Below, one piece after another: positions 32,973-40,817 of a stretch of DNA of 64,000 nt (the first letter of the stretch is position 1; every line of letters begins with the position of its first letter). Where the stretch lies: positions 148,215 to 212,214 of the forward strand of contig NZ_JAJTTF010000008.1 in the NCBI RefSeq assembly GCF_021341785.1, in the 5' to 3' direction. Under the pieces are notes generated by a model. It was given only the letters and a program-made list of their open reading frames with translations, searched no databases and had not been told where the DNA came from. A program made the position numbers and the translations under genes. Source of the DNA: Microbacterium sp. Au-Mic1 (lineage in GTDB: Bacteria; Actinomycetota; Actinomycetes; Actinomycetales; Microbacteriaceae).

Positions 32973-34472
32973 TCAGTGGTTGCTCGGGAAGCCGAGGTCG
33001 ACCTGCGCGGGGGTGTGGTCGGGCCAGCGGGTGGTGACGACCTTGGAGCGCGTGTAGAAGTGGATCGACTCGGGGCCGTAGATGTGCGAGTCGCCGAAGA
33101 GCGAGGCCTTCCAGCCGCCGAACGAGAACGCGCCGATCGGCACGGGGATCGGCACGTTGACGCCGACCATGCCGACCTCGATGTCGAACTCGAACTCGCG
33201 GGCGGTGCCGCCGTCGCGGGTGAAGATCGCCGTGCCGTTGCCGAACTGGTGCGCGTTGATGAGCTCGACGGCCTCGGCGTAGCTGCCCACGCGGACCACC
33301 GAGAGCACCGGGCCGAAGATCTCGTCCTCGTACAGCTTCATGCCGGGCTTCACGTGGTCGATGAGGCTGATCCCGGTGAAGAAGCCGTTCTCGTCGAGAC
33401 GCTCGCCGGCGGCGATCCGCTGCGTGCCGTCGATGAGCACGGTGGCGCCTTCGGCGGCGGCTCCCGTGACATAGGACTCGACGCGGTCGCGATGCTCGCG
33501 GGTGACCAGCGGGCCCATCTCGCTCGCCGCGTCGGTGCCGTCGCCGATGCGCAGGTTCTGCACCTTCTCGGTGATCGAGGCGATGAGCGGATCCGCGACC
33601 TCGCCCACGGCGACCAGCACCGAGACGGCCATGCAGCGCTCGCCCGCCGAGCCGTAGGCGGCGGAGACCGCCGCGGCCGCAGCGCCGTCGATGTCGGCGT
33701 CGGGCATCACGACCATGTGGTTCTTGGCGCCGCCGAGGGCCTGCACGCGCTTGCCGTTGGCGGAGGCACGCTCGTAGATCGACTTCGCGATCGGGGTGGA
33801 TCCGACGAAGCTCACGGCCTTGACGTCCGGCGAGTCGAGCAGGGTGTCGACCGCGACCTTGTCGCCGTTGACGACGTTGAGCACGCCGTCGGGAAGCCCC
33901 GCCTCCTGGAACGCCTTGGCGAGCCAGATCGCCGCGGACGGATCCTTCTCGCTCGGCTTGAGCACGACGGTGTTGCCGCACGCGATCGCAGAGGCGACCA
34001 TCCACAGCGGCACCATCACCGGGAAGTTGAACGGAGTGATGCAGGCGACCACGCCGACCGGCTGCTTGACCGAATGCACATCCACGCCGCGAGCGACCTG
34101 CTCCGCGTGCTCGCCCTTCAGCAGGTGCACGAGACCGGCGGCGAACTCGACGTTCTCGATGCCGCGCGAGACCTCACCCGCGGCATCGGAGAGGACCTTG
34201 CCGTGCTCGCTCGTGACGATGGCGGCGAGCTCGGGCGTGCGCTCGGCGAGGATCTGGCGCAGGCGGAAGAACACGTCGGCGCGCTTGATGAGGCTGGTCG
34301 CACGCCAGGCGGGACCGGCGGCCTTCGCCGCGGCGATCGCCTGCTCGACCTCGGCGGCGCTCGCGAACGCGACGGTGCGGTGGGCCTCGCCGGTGGCGGG
34401 GTTGTACACCGGGCCGGTGCGCTCGGTCTCGCCGGTGTCGGCTCCGTCGATGAAGTGGCGGATCACGGTCAC
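32973..34472 (-). CDS. mmsA: CoA-acylating methylmalonate-semialdehyde dehydrogenase
   Basis: 499 residues from GTG 34472, chosen for the gaggag site six bases ahead and the family-typical N-terminus TVIRHFIDG. Aldehyde-dehydrogenase fold: TPFNFPVMVPLW, NAD site FVGSTPIAKSIYE, ALGGAKNHMVVMPDAD and the catalytic Cys in GERCMAV. FGDSHIYGPESIHFYTRSK at the C-terminus is characteristic of MmsA/IolA rather than simple aldehyde dehydrogenases. It converts (methyl)malonate semialdehyde, CoA and NAD+ to propionyl- or acetyl-CoA, CO2 and NADH. It is operonic with the class III aminotransferase and divergent from a PucR regulator. Confidence 0.93.
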   Translation of the reverse strand: MTVIRHFIDGADTGETERTGPVYNPATGEAHRTVAFASAAEVEQAIAAAKAAGPAWRATSLIKRADVFFRLRQILAERTPELAAIVTSEHGKVLSDAAGEVSRGIENVEFAAGLVHLLKGEHAEQVARGVDVHSVKQPVGVVACITPFNFPVMVPLWMVASAIACGNTVVLKPSEKDPSAAIWLAKAFQEAGLPDGVLNVVNGDKVAVDTLLDSPDVKAVSFVGSTPIAKSIYERASANGKRVQALGGAKNHMVVMPDADIDGAAAAAVSAAYGSAGERCMAVSVLVAVGEVADPLIASITEKVQNLRIGDGTDAASEMGPLVTREHRDRVESYVTGAAAEGATVLIDGTQRIAAGERLDENGFFTGISLIDHVKPGMKLYEDEIFGPVLSVVRVGSYAEAVELINAHQFGNGTAIFTRDGGTAREFEFDIEVGMVGVNVPIPVPIGAFSFGGWKASLFGDSHIYGPESIHFYTRSKVVTTRWPDHTPAQVDLGFPSNH

Positions 34473-34583
34473 GCGATGCTCCTCGGGTCGTGGGTTCGAA
34501 TGCTGCGGACGCGGATCCGGACACTCTGATCGGACACGTCCGCGGGCTTGCTCTCCCATGCTGACAAAGGGGAGGATGGATCC

Positions 34584-36176
34584 GTGCCCGCAGATCGTCT
34601 GGACTTTGCCGCCGATCGGACAGATCGTCCGGACGCACGGCAGGACGCGCCTGCACGGTCCCCGAGCGAGCGCAGCGAGTCGAGGGGCGATCCGGGTCTT
34701 CCGACCGTCGCCGACGCCCTCGAGGTCGCCTCGCTGCAGGCGGGGATCCCCGAGCTGCTGGCCGGGTCCGTCGACGTGCCGGTGCGCTGGGTGCACGTGT
34801 CCGACAGCGAGCGGGTCGCCGCGCTGCTGGACGGCGGAGAGCTGCTGCTCACCACGGGCGCCGGCTGGCCCGGCGATGCCGCGGCGCTCGGCCGCCTCGT
34901 CGACGAACTGTCCGATGCGGGCCTGGCCGGGATCGTGCTGGAGCTGGGCACCCGGTTCGCGGTGGTGCCGCCGGCGCTCGTGGCGGCGTGCCGCGCGCGC
35001 GACCTCGCGCTCGTGACCCTGGACCGCGAGGTGAAGTTCGTCGCCGTCACCGAGGAGGTGCACCGCCGGATCATCGCGGGCCAGGTCGAGGCGCTGCAGG
35101 AGCGGCAGCGGCTGCACGAACTGTTCACCGGGTTGAGCCTGCGTGGCGCGCCGGTCGAGATCGTCGTACGCGAGACGGCGCGAGCCCTGCGTGCGCCGGT
35201 GGTGCTGGAGGACCTCGCGCACGAGGTCGTCGTCGCCGACTCGTTCGACCTGGCCGAGGCGGAGCTGCTCGCGGACTGGGCGGGTCGATCGCGCCGCCTG
35301 CCGCCGGAGTGGACGCGCGTGCCGGTCGCCGCCCGCGGCACGCGATGGGGCGAGCTGATCGCCCTGCCCGGCCCGGCGCACCCCGCGGGGCCGGCGACCG
35401 TGCTCGAGCAGGCCGCGACGGCGCTCGCGCTGTCACGCCTCGCCGACGGGGAGGACGCCTGGGCCCGGCTGCGCGCGGAGGGGCTGATCGCGGCGCTGCT
35501 GAGCGAGCGGTACGTCACGGTCGCCGATATCGAGGCGCGTCTCGAGTCCTCCGGGTTCCCCGTCCGGGGCCGGACACTGTACGTCGCCGCGTCGACTGCG
35601 GCCGGAACCGGAGCGCCTGGATCCGCGGGGTCCGGCAGCGGCCCAACCGGATCCGCCGGGGACGCGCGCGTCCTGAGCGCGGTCGTCGGCGCGGAGCGGA
35701 TCCTGCTCCTCTCCCTGCCGGCAGGATCGCGCGTGCCCGAGTCGGTCCTCGAGTCGATCGGATCCGGCGCCGTCAGCGACCCCGCATCGTCGGCGGCGGA
35801 GCTGCTCGCGGCGATCCCGGTCGTGCGGCGGTTGGCGCGCCAGGCGGAGCCCGGTGCCGTGCTGCGCGTCGCCGAACGACCTCTCGCCCGCCTGGCCGCC
35901 GAGCTCAGCGGGGACCACCGACTCCAGGAGCACAGCGCGCGTCTGCTCGCCCCGCTGATCCGCCACGACGACGCGACGCAGGGCGACCTGCTCCGCGTGC
36001 TGCGCGCCGTGGTCGCGCACCCCGGCAACCGCACCGCGGCGGCGGCCGCTTCGCACCTGTCCCGCTCGGTCTTCTACCAGCGCCTCACCCTCATCGCGGA
36101 CCTGCTCGGCGCCGATCTCGACGACGGTGAGACGCTGTCGGCGCTGCACCTGGCGCTGCTCGCGCACGGACGCTGA
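34584..36176 (+). CDS. PucR-family transcriptional regulator
   Basis: 530 residues from GTG 34584, preceded by aggggagg. An N-terminal PucR domain (about 45-165: LPTVADALEVASLQAGIPELLAG, ELLLTTGAGWPG), a middle region with a Gly/Ser/Ala-rich linker (about 335-355) and the C-terminal PucR helix-turn-helix (NRTAAAAASHLSRSVFYQRLTLI). Such proteins activate purine, GABA or amine catabolic genes. It is divergent from mmsA and the aminotransferase, which are probable targets. Residues RSPSERSESRG near the start are encoded by a palindrome-like DNA repeat, so part of the N-terminal tail may be repeat-derived. Confidence 0.9.
   Translation: MPADRLDFAADRTDRPDARQDAPARSPSERSESRGDPGLPTVADALEVASLQAGIPELLAGSVDVPVRWVHVSDSERVAALLDGGELLLTTGAGWPGDAAALGRLVDELSDAGLAGIVLELGTRFAVVPPALVAACRARDLALVTLDREVKFVAVTEEVHRRIIAGQVEALQERQRLHELFTGLSLRGAPVEIVVRETARALRAPVVLEDLAHEVVVADSFDLAEAELLADWAGRSRRLPPEWTRVPVAARGTRWGELIALPGPAHPAGPATVLEQAATALALSRLADGEDAWARLRAEGLIAALLSERYVTVADIEARLESSGFPVRGRTLYVAASTAAGTGAPGSAGSGSGPTGSAGDARVLSAVVGAERILLLSLPAGSRVPESVLESIGSGAVSDPASSAAELLAAIPVVRRLARQAEPGAVLRVAERPLARLAAELSGDHRLQEHSARLLAPLIRHDDATQGDLLRVLRAVVAHPGNRTAAAAASHLSRSVFYQRLTLIADLLGADLDDGETLSALHLALLAHGR
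34658..34688. repeat. Repeat-like segment inside the PucR coding sequence
   Basis: The stretch contains gagcgagcgcagcgag flanked by cccc and gggg. It resembles the arms of the family C palindrome (gttgagcgag) and is translated as SPSERSESRG. Confidence 0.45.
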
Positions 36177-36179
36177 CGA

Positions 36180-36198
36180 GCCTCGCCAGGTGCGAGGC
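36180..36198. terminator. Bidirectional terminator hairpin
   Basis: gcctcgc (36180-36186) pairs with gcgaggc (36192-36198) around caggt, in the gap between the convergent PucR and VOC genes. Confidence 0.65.
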
Positions 36199-36230
36199 CG
36201 GCCCCAGCGACCGCGGCCCCGACTCGGGTC

Positions 36231-36656
36231 TCACCCGGCGGCGGGCGCCCCGCCCATCACGCGCGCCACCATCTCCGGCGACGGCTGGCCGAGCGCGATG
36301 ATGTTGTCCTCACTGTCACTGAACCACGCGGCCCGTTCCTCCCCCAGCTCCGCGATGCCGTCGACGGTCTTGAGCCCGGGGAAGTCGTACTCGTGGAAGG
36401 CGATCCCGCGGGCGCGCAGCGCCGCCACGTCGCGGTCGATGTCGTCGGTCAGGAGGTTCAGCGCCGTGTTCTTCGCCGTGCCCGCGAAGCTGGTGAGGTA
36501 CACCAGCACCACGGTGCCGCCGACGTCGTAGAACACGTTCCCGGACTCGGCGTCGACCTCGACCGGATCCCGGTCGAGCACGTCGTGCCACCAGCGCTTG
36601 GCGCGCTCGAGGTCCGCAGCAGGGAGAACGGCCGTCGCCATGAATTTCTCGAACAT
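36231..36656 (-). CDS. VOC-superfamily (glyoxalase/bleomycin-resistance-like) protein
   Basis: 141 residues from ATG 36656. Two beta-alpha-beta-beta-beta modules: VLPAADLERAKRWWHDVL opens the first, and LNLLTDDIDRDVAALRARGIAFHEYDFPG and AWFSDSEDNIIALGQ belong to the second. The closing Glu-Asp-Asn stretch is the usual late metal-site strand, although the ligand set is not complete enough to name an enzyme. Function is open: metal-dependent isomerase, dioxygenase or ligand-sequestering protein. It is separated by 135 bp from the cupin gene upstream on the same strand. Confidence 0.83.
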   Translation of the reverse strand: MFEKFMATAVLPAADLERAKRWWHDVLDRDPVEVDAESGNVFYDVGGTVVLVYLTSFAGTAKNTALNLLTDDIDRDVAALRARGIAFHEYDFPGLKTVDGIAELGEERAAWFSDSEDNIIALGQPSPEMVARVMGGAPAAG

Positions 36657-36791
36657 GATGAGCCCCAGCTCCGGGGTGTTGTCATCCTCGCGTCGGCCCA
36701 GCACAACGCCGCGCCGCTCGGGCGCGCGAATGAGTTCCCCGCGCTGATTGTATTCCCGGATCCGACGCCCCGAAAGGCCTCGATGATGGGG

Positions 36792-37142
36792 TCAGGCGAT
36801 GTAGACCTTGCGCAGCGTCTCGGTGACGATCCAGGTCGTGCGCATGCCCTCGGCGAGGCGGACGACGGATCCGGGGCCGACCTCGAGATCCGGCAGCGAC
36901 GGGTCCTCGAACACGATCGTCGCCCGGCCCCAGAGCACGACGAAGAGCTCGTCGACCTCGGTGTCGCATGCGGTGCCGGGCGTCATCTCCCAGATGCCGA
37001 TCTCGCGGTCGCCGGTGTCGTCGAGCACGGCGATCGCGGTGGTGGGCGAGCCCGATACGACCTCGTCCGTCGGCAGGGGCGTGTGCGCGAGCACGAGGTC
37101 CACGTCGGTCACCGCGCGCCCCGCCGCGGGCAGCGCGGTCAC
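36792..37142 (-). CDS. Cupin-domain protein
   Basis: 116 residues starting at a GTG that overlaps the oxidase stop by 4 bp (GTGA), so it is co-translated. It is a single cupin barrel: IGIWEMTPGTACDTEVDELFVVLWGRATI, then LEVGPGSVVRLAEGMRTTWIV. Metal-binding His residues of classical cupins are missing, which matches the DUF861/EutQ-like group. These small cupins are often encoded beside amine-oxidising flavoproteins; the function is unknown. Confidence 0.85.
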   Translation of the reverse strand: MTALPAAGRAVTDVDLVLAHTPLPTDEVVSGSPTTAIAVLDDTGDREIGIWEMTPGTACDTEVDELFVVLWGRATIVFEDPSLPDLEVGPGSVVRLAEGMRTTWIVTETLRKVYIA

Positions 37143-38533
37143 GAGTCGAACCCCATGCCGACGGCGTCGAGCGTCTTCAGGAACAGGTTGCGCCTGCCCT
37201 GGTTGTGGTCGGCCTGGTTCATCGCGGCACGCACGAGGTTCACGCCGATCGAGGCCGCCGGCTCCGGCGGGAACGGGATCGGCTTCTCCCGCACCATCTT
37301 CAGGCGAGTGCGCTCGGTGTCGAGCCCGGCGAGCTGGTCGAGCATCACATCGGCCGCGAAGCGCGTCGCACCGACCCCCAGCCCGGTGAACCCGGTCGCG
37401 TAAGCGACGCGGCCGCCACGGGCAGTGCCGAAGAACGCGCAGAACCGACTGCACGAGTCGATCGCGCCGGCCCAGCGGTGCGTGAAACGGAGCCCCTCGA
37501 GCTGCGGGAACGTGGTGAAGAAGTGCGAGGCCAGCCTGCGGAAGCTCTCCGGCCGCTCCTCGTACTCCTCGCGCACCTTGCCGCCGAAGTGGTAGACGGC
37601 GTCGTAGCCGCCGAACAGGATCCGGTTGTCGGCGCTCAGACGGTAGTAGTGGAACTGGTTCGCGCTGTCGGCGAGGCCCTGGCGGTTCTTCCAGCCGATC
37701 GCGTCGTACTGCTCGGCGGTCAGCGGCTCGGTCATGAGCGCGTAGTCGTAGACGGGCACCGTCATCAGCCTGTTGCGCTTGAGCAGCGACGGGAACACGT
37801 TCGTGGCGAGAGCGACCTGGTCGGCGATGACGGATCCCGTCTCGGCGGCGATCGTCTGCGCGCCTCTGCCGCTGAGACCGGTGACGCGGGTGCGCTCGAA
37901 GATCTGCACGCCGAGCCCGGTGGCCACGCGGGCGAGCTCGAAGGCGAGCTTCGCCGGGTGCACCATCGCGCAGCCCTGGCGATCCCAGGATCCGGCGAGG
38001 TAGGTGGGTGAAGCGACCTGCGCCTGCACGGCGGCCCGATCGAGGAAGTCGTCGCCCTCCATCCACTCGACCTGGTGCGGTTCGACGGCCACGGCCATCT
38101 GCCCCGTGCGCTCCCAGTCGACGTCCATGCCGTAGCGCTCCACCGCCTCCTGGATGCCGTCGAGGTTCTCCAGCCCGAGGCGCTCGAGCTGCTCCATCTC
38201 GTCGGGCCAGCGGTTCAGCCCGTTCTCCTCGCCGTGCGTGAGGCTCGCCTCGCAGAACCCTCCGTTGCGACCGGACGCGGCCCAGCCCACCCTGTTCGCC
38301 TCGAGCAGGACGACCGTGCGCTGCGGGTCGCGCTCCTTGGCGCGGATCGCCGTCCACAGGCCGGCATAGCCGCCGCCGACGATCGCCAGGTCGGCGCGGA
38401 CCTCGCCCGTGAGCTGCGGGTACCCGGCGCGCTCGACGTCGTCGAGCCAGAACGCGGCGTGCGCGGTGTTCTCGAGTGAGCGCTCGATGACCGACGCGCT
38501 CGGCTGCCGTCGTTCGAAGACGGTCGTTCCCAT
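37139..38533 (-). CDS. FAD-dependent amine oxidoreductase (DAO family, PuuB-like)
   Basis: 464 residues. The Rossmann motif GGGYAGLWTA lies at about residues 52-61, followed by LLEANRVGWAASGRNGGF, a strong hallmark of DAO-type oxidases such as gamma-glutamylputrescine oxidase. The C-terminal part has RFTHRWAGAIDSCSRF and YATGFTGLGVG. It should oxidise a primary or secondary amine to an aldehyde/imine with O2 and FAD. A cupin is co-translated behind it, an Lrp regulator lies upstream on the same strand, and an aminobutyraldehyde dehydrogenase diverges from that, so a putrescine-like route is likely. Confidence 0.9.
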   Translation of the reverse strand: MGTTVFERRQPSASVIERSLENTAHAAFWLDDVERAGYPQLTGEVRADLAIVGGGYAGLWTAIRAKERDPQRTVVLLEANRVGWAASGRNGGFCEASLTHGEENGLNRWPDEMEQLERLGLENLDGIQEAVERYGMDVDWERTGQMAVAVEPHQVEWMEGDDFLDRAAVQAQVASPTYLAGSWDRQGCAMVHPAKLAFELARVATGLGVQIFERTRVTGLSGRGAQTIAAETGSVIADQVALATNVFPSLLKRNRLMTVPVYDYALMTEPLTAEQYDAIGWKNRQGLADSANQFHYYRLSADNRILFGGYDAVYHFGGKVREEYEERPESFRRLASHFFTTFPQLEGLRFTHRWAGAIDSCSRFCAFFGTARGGRVAYATGFTGLGVGATRFAADVMLDQLAGLDTERTRLKMVREKPIPFPPEPAASIGVNLVRAAMNQADHNQGRRNLFLKTLDAVGMGFDS

Positions 38534-38644
38534 GAGTGATTCCTTGTCCGGGAGGTGGTGTGGGCGGGGTTCTTCCGCAGGGCGCGACAGGGCGCCCCGG
38601 TGCCGCGATGCGGCCGGGTTCAGGTGAGCGACGGGTTCAGCGGA

Positions 38645-39112
38645 TCAGCGCGTGCCCCAGTTGTAGAGGTCCTTGTGGAGCCCCGCGTAGAGGAAGCACT
38701 CGGTGTGCGAGACGCCCTCGATGGTGCGGATACGGGTCGCGATCAGCTCGAGCAGATCCTCGTCGCTCTCGCAGATCGCCTCCGCGAGGATGTCGAAGGA
38801 TCCGAGCGTCACATTGACATATGCGATCTCGGGAATATTCGCGATCGCCTCGGCGGCGACCCGCGGATCCCCGTCGACGCGGATGCCCAGCATCGCCATA
38901 CGGGAGAATCCGAGTTGACGAGGATCGGTCACCGCCACGATCTGCACCACGCCGCTGTCGGTGAGGCGCTGCACGCGCTGGCGGACGGCGGCCTCGCTGA
39001 GACCCACGGCACGGCCGATCTCGGCGTACGGCCGACGACCGTCCTCTTGCAGCAGTTCGATGATCCGCTTCGAGACGTCGTCGAGAACCGGCACCTTCGG
39101 CTTGTCGCTCAT
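38645..39112 (-). CDS. Lrp/AsnC-family regulator
   Basis: 155 residues. N-terminal helix-turn-helix (about 12-60: DDVSKRIIELLQEDGRRPYAEIGRAVGLSEAAVRQRVQRL) and a C-terminal RAM/AsnC effector domain (about 75-145: AMLGIRVDGDPRVAAEAIANIPEI). It sits between the oxidase it precedes on the same strand and the divergent aldehyde dehydrogenase. The intergenic region holds a ladder of GATTTC-like motifs spaced about one helical turn, as expected for a wrapping Lrp multimer. Its effector is probably an amino acid or amine related to the pathway. Confidence 0.92.
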   Translation of the reverse strand: MSDKPKVPVLDDVSKRIIELLQEDGRRPYAEIGRAVGLSEAAVRQRVQRLTDSGVVQIVAVTDPRQLGFSRMAMLGIRVDGDPRVAAEAIANIPEIAYVNVTLGSFDILAEAICESDEDLLELIATRIRTIEGVSHTECFLYAGLHKDLYNWGTR

Positions 39113-39149
39113 GTGACGATCTTGACATCCTCAGCAGGCCTCTGCAACT

Positions 39150-39194
39150 GATTTCGCAGAATCTGATCCTGATTTCTTCCGATTTCGTCGATTC
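39150..39194. promoter_or_regulatory. Helically phased GATTTC ladder, candidate Lrp binding region
   Basis: GATTTC or GA(A/T)TC-like motifs begin at 39150, 39159, 39171, 39181 and 39190, intervals 9-12 bp. This is the most A/T-rich stretch of the neighbourhood and lies in the divergent Lrp/dehydrogenase region. Confidence 0.6.
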
Positions 39195-39199
39195 TCTCC

Positions 39200-39211
39200 T
39201 ATCCTTTCAGC
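39200..39211 (+). promoter_or_regulatory. Leaderless promoter of the aldehyde dehydrogenase
   Basis: TATCCT (39200-39205), six bases, ATG at 39212. Confidence 0.7.
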
Positions 39212-40660
39212 ATGCGGAGCACCCTGTCTGAATCAGCACTGTTGCAGAACTTCATCGGCGGCCGTTCGGTCGCCGCGCACGGCGAGGGCCGCATGGACCT
39301 CATCGACCCCGTCACCGAGCAGGTCTACGGCCAGGCGCCGATCTCGGACCAGAGCGACGTCGACGCCGCCTATGCCGCCGCATCGGCCGCCTTCCCGCTC
39401 TGGCGCGACACCACTCCGGCCGCACGCCAGCTCGCGCTGTTCCGGATCGCGGATGCGATGGCGGCCCGCGCGGAGGAGTTCGCCGACCTGGAGTCCCAGG
39501 ACACCGGCAAGCCCCGCGCCAATCTCGTGGCCGACGAGATCGACCAGTCCGTCGACCAGCTGCGCTTCTTCGCGGGCGCCGCACGCAGCCTCGAAGGGCG
39601 CGCCGCCGCGGAGTACATGGCGGGGCACACCTCCTATGTGCGACGTGAGCCGATCGGCGTGATCGGACAGGTCACCCCGTGGAACTACCCGCTGAACATG
39701 GCCGTGTGGAAGATCGCGCCGGCTCTGGCCGCGGGCAACACCGTGGTGCTGAAGCCCGCGGAGTCCACGCCGCTCACGACGCTGCTTCTCGCCGAGATCG
39801 TCGCCGAGCACACCCCGGCGGGCACGCTCAACGTCGTGCTGGGCGATCGCAGCACCGGTGCCGCCCTCGTCGCCCACAAGACGCCGCAGATGGTCGCCAT
39901 CACCGGATCCGTCCGTGCCGGCATGGCGGTCGCGGAGTCGGCCGCGGCCGATGTGAAGCGCGTGCACCTCGAACTCGGCGGCAAGGCGCCGGCGATCGTG
40001 TTCCCGGACGCATCGATCGCCAAGGCCTCGGAGGGCATCGTCACCGGTGCGTTCTTCAACGCCGGCCAGGACTGCACCGCGGCCACCCGGGTGATCGTGC
40101 ACGCCTCGGTGCACGACGAGCTGGTGAAGGCGCTCGTGGAGCGGGTGCACACGCACGCCCGCACCGGCGCCCCGCACGAGGAGGGCGTGTTCTTCGGTCC
40201 GCTCTCGAGCGCGGCGCAGCTCGCGCAGGTACAGGGCTTCGTGGATCGTCTGCCCGCGCACGCGAAGATCGAGACCGGCGGGAAGCGGCAGGGCGATGTC
40301 GGCTACTTCTTCGAGCCGACGATCGTCTCGGGCATGCGCCAGGACGACGAGGCCGTGCAGAGCGAGATCTTCGGGCCGGTGCTGACCGTGCAGTCCTTCG
40401 AGGACGACGACGAGGCGCTGGGGTACGCGAACGACGTGCCCTACGCGCTGGCCGCGTCGGTGTGGACCACGGACCACACCCGGTCGCTGCGCTTCTCCCG
40501 CGACCTCGACTTCGGCTGCGTCTGGATCAACACGCACATCCCGTTCGTGTCGGACATGCCGCACGGCGGCTTCAAGCACTCGGGCTACGGCAAGGACCTG
40601 TCGCAGTACGGCTTCGACGACTACACGCGCATCAAGCACGTGATGAGCGCCCTCGACTGA
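39212..40660 (+). CDS. Aminobutyraldehyde dehydrogenase-like aldehyde dehydrogenase (PatD/PuuC type)
   Basis: 482 residues. NAD site TPWNYPLNMAVWKIAPALAAG and ITGSVRAGMAVAE, catalytic Glu in LELGGKAPAIV and Cys in FNAGQDCTAATR. The C-terminus HGGFKHSGYGKDLSQYGFD closely resembles gamma-aminobutyraldehyde dehydrogenases. It would oxidise 4-aminobutyraldehyde to GABA with NAD+, downstream of a putrescine-type amine oxidase or transaminase. The neighbouring DAO flavoprotein and class III aminotransferase supply those steps. It is leaderless and divergent from Lrp. Confidence 0.91.
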   Translation: MRSTLSESALLQNFIGGRSVAAHGEGRMDLIDPVTEQVYGQAPISDQSDVDAAYAAASAAFPLWRDTTPAARQLALFRIADAMAARAEEFADLESQDTGKPRANLVADEIDQSVDQLRFFAGAARSLEGRAAAEYMAGHTSYVRREPIGVIGQVTPWNYPLNMAVWKIAPALAAGNTVVLKPAESTPLTTLLLAEIVAEHTPAGTLNVVLGDRSTGAALVAHKTPQMVAITGSVRAGMAVAESAAADVKRVHLELGGKAPAIVFPDASIAKASEGIVTGAFFNAGQDCTAATRVIVHASVHDELVKALVERVHTHARTGAPHEEGVFFGPLSSAAQLAQVQGFVDRLPAHAKIETGGKRQGDVGYFFEPTIVSGMRQDDEAVQSEIFGPVLTVQSFEDDDEALGYANDVPYALAASVWTTDHTRSLRFSRDLDFGCVWINTHIPFVSDMPHGGFKHSGYGKDLSQYGFDDYTRIKHVMSALD

Positions 40661-40675
40661 CGTCGGCGGAGGTGC

Positions 40676-40681
40676 TACTGT
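40676..40681 (+). promoter_or_regulatory. Candidate -10 of the leader ORF/hydrolase transcript
   Basis: TACTGT; the predicted start near 40688 leaves about 34 bases before the leader ORF. Confidence 0.45.
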
Positions 40682-40721
40682 CGCCTACGCCGTGCGGGCA
40701 CGAGAACAGGAGGTGATACCC

Positions 40722-40772
40722 ATGAACGAATCGACGTGGGTGCTCCTCCTCGGGGACACGGTCGGGCGATAG
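40722..40772 (+). CDS. 16-residue leader peptide ORF upstream of the hydrolase
   Basis: MNESTWVLLLGDTVGR, ending in TAG. The ribosome site aggaggtgat, five bases ahead of ATG, is one of the two strongest in the window. Directly after the stop the RNA can fold: an outer 6-bp stem (40772-40777 with 40812-40817) and an inner stem (about 40779-40805) flank the gaaagg site of the next gene. A ribosome finishing the leader ORF would cover the left arms and could open that site. This suggests translation-dependent control of the downstream hydrolase. No known leader-peptide family is recognised. Confidence 0.55.
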   Translation: MNESTWVLLLGDTVGR

Positions 40773-40817
40773 GTCGTCCGGGAGCGCCGTACATGCGCAC
40801 TCCCGAAAGGCACGACC

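Noticed and set aside
34473..35381. N-terminal extension of the methylmalonate-semialdehyde dehydrogenase frame
   Set aside because: It is antisense to the PucR gene; the family N-terminus TVIRHF starts at GTG 34472 behind a good ribosome site.
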